Assembly: GCA_041595875.1 (NCBI GenBank)
Contig: JBFHJN010000089.1
Location: forward strand, 1-7,710
Reading direction: 5' to 3'
From: UBA2279 sp041595875
Lineage (GTDB): Bacteria; Actinomycetota; Coriobacteriia; Anaerosomatales; Anaerosomataceae
Length of the DNA stretch: 7,710 nt
Shown: one piece after another, positions 3,182 through 7,710 of the stretch
Layout of the letters: the number at the start of each line of letters is the position of its first letter
Numbering within the stretch: position 1 is the first letter of the stretch
Notes under the pieces: generated by a model
Seen by the model: only the letters and a program-made list of their open reading frames with translations
What the model was told of the DNA's origin: nothing
Database searches by the model: none
Program-made: the position numbers and the translations under genes

Positions 3182-5539
3182 TCAAGTCAGGACCAGGGAT
3201 GCGGCCCTAAACACCTTGCCGCTAGAACTGCCAAGCAGGCCGTGCTTTGTGATGGTTGAAAAGTCGGTGATGGTCTGCGGTGTGATGATCTGCGTGCCGT
3301 TCAGGTTCACAGACACCGACGTGCCCGACAGGACGACAGCGAGCGTGTCCCCCGCTACCGCCGTTGCGGTGGAGGTTGCCAGCAGTGAGGCAGAGCCTGC
3401 CACTCGCTTGATCAGCTTCACCCGGTAGTCGCCGCTGCCGTAGTACGGGACCACCGCGATGTGGTTGTTCGCATCCGTGCCCCGGACCACGACGCCCTCA
3501 TCGTTGATCGGCAACGTGCCGATGACTGCCGTGAAGGTGCCGTCCGCCTTGCCGCCGTCAACGAGGGCAATGGCACGGGCAGATCCGCCGTTGTATCCGC
3601 CAGCGTTGCCGCTCACCACCCAGTTTCCATAGCCGAAGCCCTCGACGCCGTAGGAGCCCCAGCCCTTCAGGTCGTCGGTGTAGCCAAGGCTGGTGGCGTC
3701 CGCCCGGTCGAAGGTCTCCAAGATGCCCGCCGTCACGGTCTGACCGATGGACAGGTCACGCATCACAGTGTTGGCGGCGTTGCTGTTCTTGCGGATTGAG
3801 AGGGAGCCTGGGCCAGCGGTGCGGGAGGGGAGGCAGATCATCGGGTCGTACTCGATGAAGATGGGGGGGATTGGCGCGGACGTGGGCTCGACGTTCACGC
3901 CGTACAGGTGCGTCCCGTCGATGTCGGGCGAGATGATCCGGCTACCGGCGCCCATCACCGAGATGGCTTCTTCAAGCTGCCCGGCTCCATTGGATCGGAT
4001 CACGGCCCTGTCCACGACCGTGCTTGTCCCCTTGGCGGCGATTGGGGGCACCCCTGTGGCTGTGGTGCGGTTGGTGGTGACTCGCGGTTGCCTGAGGGTC
4101 ACATCGACGCACCCCGTCTCCACGTAGATCGCCGTCCCGTGCGCGCCGGCCGCGAAGGACACAACCGGCTTGTCCAGCGTAACCCGGTAGCAGGAAACGA
4201 GCCAGATCGTGCCCCGGCCATAGGCTGTGCCGGTGTCCGGGTAGTTGTCGCTGAGCACCTGAAGGCCGGCAAGGGTCGAGTCGTACAGCTCTTCGAACTC
4301 CATGCCGCCGTTGCCGCCGACGCTGGAGATGTTCGACGTCTCCAGCCCCGTCGTGTGCTTGACCTTCAGCAGGCTACCCACGGCAGTGTTGCCGGACGCG
4401 GACACGTTCGAGATACTGACACGGCTGGACATGTGATCGGCGTCGGCGCTGATGTAGACGCAGTGGGCCGGGCTGCCAACATCACCCTCCGAGGGAGTGC
4501 CGGTGAACAGTTCCCACTGCCCCGTGACTCGGTTGATCGTCAAGCCGTCTGCGTAACCCCCAGAGACGACGCACCAAACCCCCTGCCCCGTGATGTCCTC
4601 AATGGTCGCGTCGGCGAGTGGGGTGGAGCCGTACGCGGTGGGCGAGTAGGGGCGGGGGTCTCCCACCGAGACGACCATGGCGAGGTTGCTGCCGGTGACG
4701 CGGCGAACGGTGGGCCGTGCGCCAGAGCGGTCGAGCCAGACACCGACGTGTTGCCGGAAGGAGTCGTCCCCGTAGAGAGGGAACCCGGTTGCGTCGAGCC
4801 CTTCACCTTCCAGCGCAAGGTCTTGGATCGTCACATCGGCGCCCGTTACCTTGAAGATGGGGAGCGGGAAGGTGTCTTGATGGATGATCGAGAGCGCGCC
4901 AAGTCCCTCGATGAGTGTCGTGGAGGCGACCAGGATGGACCCGCCTGAGATATGCCATTCCCCGGCCGGGATGCGGACACCCAGCCCGTAGGTTGCTGCG
5001 GAGGTGATCGCCGCCTGAAGTGCCGCGAGGGTCGCTGCCGGGGTTGCCCCTTCGGGCAGAGCTGCCGTGATCATCCCTGCGGCTGCCGCCGTGGCGGTGG
5101 TGGCGTCGGCCACTAGCGCCGCGATGCCAGCGTCTGACGCACCGGCCGCGGTCGCTGCGGACGCGGCAGCATCTGCGGCGGCGGTCTCGGCCTGCTCGAC
5201 CACCGCAGTCCACGCCGCGATACCGCCCGTCGAGGGGGTGAGTGTGGACGGGTCCACCTCCACCAAATCGACGAACTCGACCGTGGTGGCGCTGTCCGGC
5301 ACCAGCACATAGGCGGTGCCGCCCGGGTCGGTGATCTTCCAGCACCACGTGGCCTCAGTGGCGGCGAGCGAGACGGTTGCCTCGCCCTCGACGAGCGCGA
5401 CCGTGACCGCCTCAGGCAGCACAACCGCGTCCCCCTCGGTGCGGCGGAGCGTCGGCGTGCAGGAGATGACCCCGCCAGTCGGCGACAGCGAGCCATCGGA
5501 CGCGGGGACGGTGATGTGGAAGTGAACCGGCGTCGCCAT
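3182..5539 (-). CDS. Tail fibre / minor tail protein with right-handed beta-helix and lectin-like C-terminus
   Basis: A 785-residue structural protein, probably the receptor-binding or surface-polymer-degrading end of the tail. Residues 1-100 form a beta-rich adaptor (HFHITVPASDG..., CTPTLRRTEGDAVVLP) of the kind seen at the N-terminus of actinophage fibres. Residues 108-182 are an Ala-rich helical stalk, possibly a trimeric coiled coil. Residues about 185-560 are a beta-helix of the pectate-lyase-3 type: it opens with VRIPAGEWHISGG and VTIQDLALEGEG and continues with many short strand repeats (INRVTG, ISNVSASGN). Residues about 606-785 (ETFDRADATSLGYTDDLKGW to the end) look like a concanavalin-A/LamG-type sandwich common at phage tail C-termini. 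No catalytic residues can be assigned safely, so enzymatic activity is unproven. ATG 5539 follows AAGGAG by 7 bases. It is the last gene of the tail operon. Confidence 0.85.
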   Translation of the reverse strand: MATPVHFHITVPASDGSLSPTGGVISCTPTLRRTEGDAVVLPEAVTVALVEGEATVSLAATEATWCWKITDPGGTAYVLVPDSATTVEFVDLVEVDPSTLTPSTGGIAAWTAVVEQAETAAADAAASAATAAGASDAGIAALVADATTATAAAAGMITAALPEGATPAATLAALQAAITSAATYGLGVRIPAGEWHISGGSILVASTTLIEGLGALSIIHQDTFPLPIFKVTGADVTIQDLALEGEGLDATGFPLYGDDSFRQHVGVWLDRSGARPTVRRVTGSNLAMVVSVGDPRPYSPTAYGSTPLADATIEDITGQGVWCVVSGGYADGLTINRVTGQWELFTGTPSEGDVGSPAHCVYISADADHMSSRVSISNVSASGNTAVGSLLKVKHTTGLETSNISSVGGNGGMEFEELYDSTLAGLQVLSDNYPDTGTAYGRGTIWLVSCYRVTLDKPVVSFAAGAHGTAIYVETGCVDVTLRQPRVTTNRTTATGVPPIAAKGTSTVVDRAVIRSNGAGQLEEAISVMGAGSRIISPDIDGTHLYGVNVEPTSAPIPPIFIEYDPMICLPSRTAGPGSLSIRKNSNAANTVMRDLSIGQTVTAGILETFDRADATSLGYTDDLKGWGSYGVEGFGYGNWVVSGNAGGYNGGSARAIALVDGGKADGTFTAVIGTLPINDEGVVVRGTDANNHIAVVPYYGSGDYRVKLIKRVAGSASLLATSTATAVAGDTLAVVLSGTSVSVNLNGTQIITPQTITDFSTITKHGLLGSSSGKVFRAASLVLT

Positions 5540-5543
5540 GGGG

Positions 5544-5609
5544 CTACTCCTTCGGTGGCAGGGTCAGGACAGGCGGGGTGAGGATCTGGCAGCGCCTTTC
5601 AGCGCCCAT
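5544..5609 (-). CDS. Possible 21-codon ORF in frame with the preceding 91-residue gene
   Basis: ATG 5609 to TAG 5544 encodes 21 residues, MGAERRCQI followed by LTPPVLTLPPKE. The same frame is open back to the TGA that ends the 91-residue tail gene (5639-5637), with nine sense codons between, so a UGA readthrough product is an alternative. About 26 of the 30 codons end in G or C, as in real genes here. Its last codons AAG GAG are also the ribosome binding site of the 785-residue fibre gene, typical packing for neighbouring phage genes. Against it: there is no ribosome binding site before ATG 5609, and the ORF is very short. It could be a remnant. Confidence 0.3.
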   Translation of the reverse strand: MGAERRCQILTPPVLTLPPKE

Positions 5610-5636
5610 GAAGGTGGGGATGGGTCTGCACTGCCG

Positions 5637-5912
5637 TCAGGTGTCCACCACAGCCCAGCCAAGGGTGAAGTCGTCGGCCTCGCCGAGCGCGGTCGTGACA
5701 TGGACCGTCACCGACACCGACCCGGACGCGACGGTGGGCTCCACGAAGAACGACACTGCCGTGTCGGTGTGGGTGTCGCCGCTCACCGTCACCCCGTCCG
5801 CCGCGATGCTGTGCGTGGCGATCGTGTCGCCGCTCACCAGCCACGGAGTGCCGGCAAGGTCGAGCGTGATCGCGCGGCGCGCCTGCGGGTCGAGGAACCC
5901 TAGAACCTTCAT
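5637..5912 (-). CDS. Small beta-sandwich tail protein (fibre-tail adaptor-like)
   Basis: A 91-residue protein, MKVLGFLDPQARRAITLDLA... to ...DDFTLGWAVVDT. The pattern (DP.A...ITLDL...WL..GDTIA.....ADGVTV..., Thr/Val-rich strands, then V.V.VTTALGEADDFTL.) resembles a family of roughly 90-120-residue beta-sandwich proteins found among tail genes of many siphoviruses and sometimes called fibre-tail adaptors. I infer a virion structural or connector role. ATG 5912 overlaps the stop of the upstream 516-residue gene (ATGA), indicating translational coupling. It ends in TGA followed by C, the leakiest stop context, and the frame then stays open for 30 codons, which is unusual here. No catalytic or membrane features are visible. 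Confidence 0.75.
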   Translation of the reverse strand: MKVLGFLDPQARRAITLDLAGTPWLVSGDTIATHSIAADGVTVSGDTHTDTAVSFFVEPTVASGSVSVTVHVTTALGEADDFTLGWAVVDT

Positions 5913-7459
5913 GCCTGCCTCCGGGGTGTGTAGGTGCGGGTGGGTGCGTCAGGGCTGAACAGCCGCACGGGTGCGGGTGGCGCCCAGGTATCGCCGCCGG
6001 GCGGTGCGGGCGGGTTGTTGGTGCCGGTGCCGGTGACCGCGCCCGTCGCCGCGATGGTGGCCCCACTCGAGGTGGCGACCACCCCGGCAGTGGTGACAGT
6101 GGCAGTGCCTGCGATCGTGGCGCTGCCGGTCGCGTCGGCCTCCACGACACCGGCCGCGACCAGCGCGCCCGTTCCGGTGAGGGTGGCGCCGGCCGTGCTG
6201 CTGACCTGCGCCGAGCTTGCGACCGCGCCCGTCCCGGCGATGGACGTGCCCGCCGTGGTGGCGACCGTGCCGGATGCTGTGACCGCGCCCGTTCCGGTGA
6301 GGGCTGCGGAGCCCGCCCCTGGTGCGGACACGCCGCCCGTCGCAGTGACTGTGCCCGTGCCGGTGAGGGTGACGGTGCGGGTGCCCGCCACCACGCCCGC
6401 CGAGGTGACCGAGCCTGCACCGGTGAGTGCCGCCGAGGTCAGCTTCCCGACCCTGCCCGCCGGCTGCACCGCGGCGGTGCCGCCGACCGTAGCCGTGGCG
6501 GTGCGCGCCACCACACCCGCAGCGGACACCGAGCCCGTGCCGGTCGTCGTGGCGGTTGTGGCCTTCCCGACAACACCGGCCGCCGCAACGGTCCCGGTGC
6601 CGGTCACCCCGGCCGTGCCGGTGAGCCCGGCCGTCACGACCCCGGCGGCGGTGATGGTGACCGTGGCTGCAAGCGCGGCCGCCGTGACCTTCCCGACGAC
6701 ACCCGTGGACGAGACCGTGCCCGTACCGGTGCCGGTGCCGGTGGCCGTCTTCCCGACCGTGCCAGCCGACGTGACCGTGGCGGTACCCGAGCGGGTCGCG
6801 GCGCCGTTGTAGTTCGTGGCACCGGTCGCGATCTTCATCGCAACACCGATCGACGCGCCCTGGTCTGCCGACACGCCGAACGTGGCGGTTGTGGCGGTCA
6901 CTGCGCCGCCGGTCACGGGGTTGCGCTGGGCCACGCCGAGCACGTCTCGGTAGCCGCCCGTCGTGACCACCTGCGAATGGATCGAGGTGAAGCTGGCCGA
7001 GTAGGACGCGATCGCCGACTGGGTGCCGGTCCGGCAGGACGCGGCGGAGAACAGCACCACCCAGTCGCTGCCCGACGTCGGCGTCAGCGACGGACTGTCA
7101 ACGCTGGTCTTGGTGCCGATGTCGGTGTTGTTGATGCCGGTGATCAGCGCGGTACCGGTGTCCGTCCCGGTGACCGCGGTGACCGCGTAGGCGGACCCGG
7201 CCGCACCTAGCAGGCTGTAGGCGACGGACGTCTCCGCGCCCGTCGCGACCTTCGACCACAGGTAGTGGCCGAGGTTCCCGGCGAAGCCCTGCTCCAGCGT
7301 CCAGCCGGACGACTCCGGGATGCTGCCACTCGTCGCCCGGTACCAGTCCGCGGCGACCCACAGGAACAGCCTTGTCCCGGCGGGCTGCGCCGAGAAGCTG
7401 ACTGTCGTCGTGGTGGTCGCGGACTCGCCCAGCGCGATCTGGGTGACGGTGGCAGCCAT
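5909..7459 (-). CDS. Repeat-rich minor tail protein
   Basis: A 516-residue protein with three parts. Residues 1-215 are a beta-rich globular domain (MAATVTQIALGESATTTTTV, RLFLWVAADWYRATSG, SDWVVLFSAASCRTG, GVSADQGASIGVAMKIATG), resembling jelly-roll-like domains of phage minor tail proteins. Residues about 219-480 are roughly 13 imperfect repeats of about 20 residues with core [L/T]TGTG[S/A/T]VT[A/S]AGVV, made of Thr, Gly, Ala, Val and Ser; this should form an elongated beta structure. Residues 481-516 are Pro-rich (NNPPAPPGGDTWAPPAP) and end in a basic tail. No enzyme motif is visible. It starts at ATG 7459, sharing one base with the upstream stop (TGATG), and ends in an ATGA overlap with the 91-residue gene, so it is translationally coupled to both. 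A role in tail-tip or fibre structure is inferred from composition and position. Confidence 0.8.
   Translation of the reverse strand: MAATVTQIALGESATTTTTVSFSAQPAGTRLFLWVAADWYRATSGSIPESSGWTLEQGFAGNLGHYLWSKVATGAETSVAYSLLGAAGSAYAVTAVTGTDTGTALITGINNTDIGTKTSVDSPSLTPTSGSDWVVLFSAASCRTGTQSAIASYSASFTSIHSQVVTTGGYRDVLGVAQRNPVTGGAVTATTATFGVSADQGASIGVAMKIATGATNYNGAATRSGTATVTSAGTVGKTATGTGTGTGTVSSTGVVGKVTAAALAATVTITAAGVVTAGLTGTAGVTGTGTVAAAGVVGKATTATTTGTGSVSAAGVVARTATATVGGTAAVQPAGRVGKLTSAALTGAGSVTSAGVVAGTRTVTLTGTGTVTATGGVSAPGAGSAALTGTGAVTASGTVATTAGTSIAGTGAVASSAQVSSTAGATLTGTGALVAAGVVEADATGSATIAGTATVTTAGVVATSSGATIAATGAVTGTGTNNPPAPPGGDTWAPPAPVRLFSPDAPTRTYTPRRQA
6020..6805 (-). repeat. About 13 imperfect 60-bp repeats inside the 516-residue tail protein gene
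   Basis: The DNA repeats with a period near 60 bp (some units 57-69 bp). Each unit encodes the strand-turn-strand pattern TGTGxVTxAGVV plus a variable linker such as GKxTxA or ATTAGTS. Units differ enough that they are not a simple microsatellite, but repeated GTGACCG/CCGGTGAG-type words could allow slippage or recombination and so length variation. The repetition also leaves the opposite strand open, producing a long antisense frame that is not a gene. Confidence 0.8.
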
Positions 7460-7710
7460 CAGGGTTCTCCGATCGTTGCTCCCTTGGCGTCAGTGGCGCC
7501 GGAGTCGTAGGCGTAGTTCTCGCTCCACGTGTCCCACCCGGTGCCGCCACTGACGTACGTGGGGCCGTAGCTCGACGTGCTGTTGTCGATCCGGTTGTTC
7601 ACGCAGTGCATGTCGCTGTACCCGTTGCTGTGGGCCTCCAGCACCAGCCGGTAGCCGTCGCCCTGCAAGAGGTTGCCCTGCACCGTGACGTGCCGGATGT
7701 AGTCGGCGTA
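7459..7710 (-). CDS. Beta-helix tail protein (C-terminal 83 residues; gene enters from the right edge)
   Basis: The frame is open at base 7710 and ends at TGA 7461-7459. The visible end reads YADYIRHVTVQGNLLQGDGY, then RLVLEAHSNGYSDMHCVNNRID, then a Gly/Tyr/Ser/Thr-rich part ending in DAKGATIGEP. The alternation of short strands with N.I/V.N turns (VTVQGNLLQG, MHCVNNRIDN) is that of the last rungs of a right-handed beta-helix, as in pectate-lyase-like phage tail proteins. Only the C-terminus is seen, so the N-terminal attachment domain and any active site lie outside. A GTG at 7683 is in frame but is internal to this protein and has no ribosome binding site. Its stop shares a base with the next start (TGATG), so it belongs to the same tail operon. 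Confidence 0.7.
   Translation of the reverse strand, partial: YADYIRHVTVQGNLLQGDGYRLVLEAHSNGYSDMHCVNNRIDNSTSSYGPTYVSGGTGWDTWSENYAYDSGATDAKGATIGEP

Noticed and set aside
3908..4948. Plus-strand open frame of 346 codons within the fibre gene
   Set aside because: Arg/Gly/Asp/Val-rich shadow without a ribosome binding site; the minus strand encodes a coherent beta-helix protein.
5934..6812. Plus-strand frame of 292 codons rich in Val/Pro/Ala (VPVPVTAPV-like repeats)
   Set aside because: Exact antisense of the Thr/Gly/Ala repeats; it stays open because the repeat codons avoid the complements of stops. The minus frame is tied into the operon by TGATG and ATGA overlaps.

Overview
The window looks like the integration and immunity region of a temperate actinobacteriophage, joined to the end of its tail-gene operon. 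The DNA is high in G+C, and real genes have strongly G/C-biased third codon positions. The proteins (a Cro-like HTH protein of the GWSSHSY type, a tyrosine integrase, beta-helix tail proteins with an N-terminal beta-domain) are of kinds familiar from siphoviruses of Actinobacteria. Phage and host cannot be named from sequence alone. I see no rRNA, IS element or CRISPR array.

Left third (1-1442): a minus-strand early operon starts from a TTGACA-type promoter at 471-500. It encodes a Cro-like XRE regulator and, coupled through an ATGA overlap, an excisionase-like HTH protein that runs off the window. A plus-strand XRE repressor diverges from it across a 211-bp control region (434-644) that contains a perfect 9-bp inverted repeat. 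A small minus-strand gene of unknown function converges on and overlaps the 3' end of the repressor gene. A hairpin (1354-1388) and a strong 14-bp terminator stem (1408-1442) follow.

Middle (1471-3161): a 408-residue tyrosine integrase on the minus strand, then what appears to be a complete attP. Two pairs of 11-bp direct repeats with a 12-bp period (2743-2765 and 2887-2909) flank a core that is the 5' half of a tRNA-Met(CAT) gene. The anticodon stem-loop gives perfect 7-bp inverted arms around a 7-bp spacer, the expected layout of a tyrosine-recombinase crossover site. Both arm pairs on one molecule argue for phage (unintegrated) DNA rather than a prophage end. To the right is a small plus-strand gene for a two-helix membrane protein, then a terminator facing the tail operon.

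Right (3182-7710): minus-strand tail genes in the order (transcription direction) partial beta-helix protein, 516-residue protein with about 13 Thr/Gly/Ala/Val repeats, 91-residue beta-sandwich protein, possible 21-codon ORF, and a 785-residue tail fibre with Ala-rich stalk, beta-helix and lectin-like C-terminus. Starts and stops overlap (TGATG, ATGA), except for one unusual 97-bp gap.

Together: the repressor/Cro pair decides lysis or lysogeny, Int with the Xis-like protein moves the genome in and out of a host tRNA-Met gene, and the tail genes build the host-recognition end of the virion. The least ordinary points are the reversed tRNA polarity of attP, its consequence for expression of the membrane protein in lysogens, and the in-frame sequence after a UGA-C stop in the tail operon.
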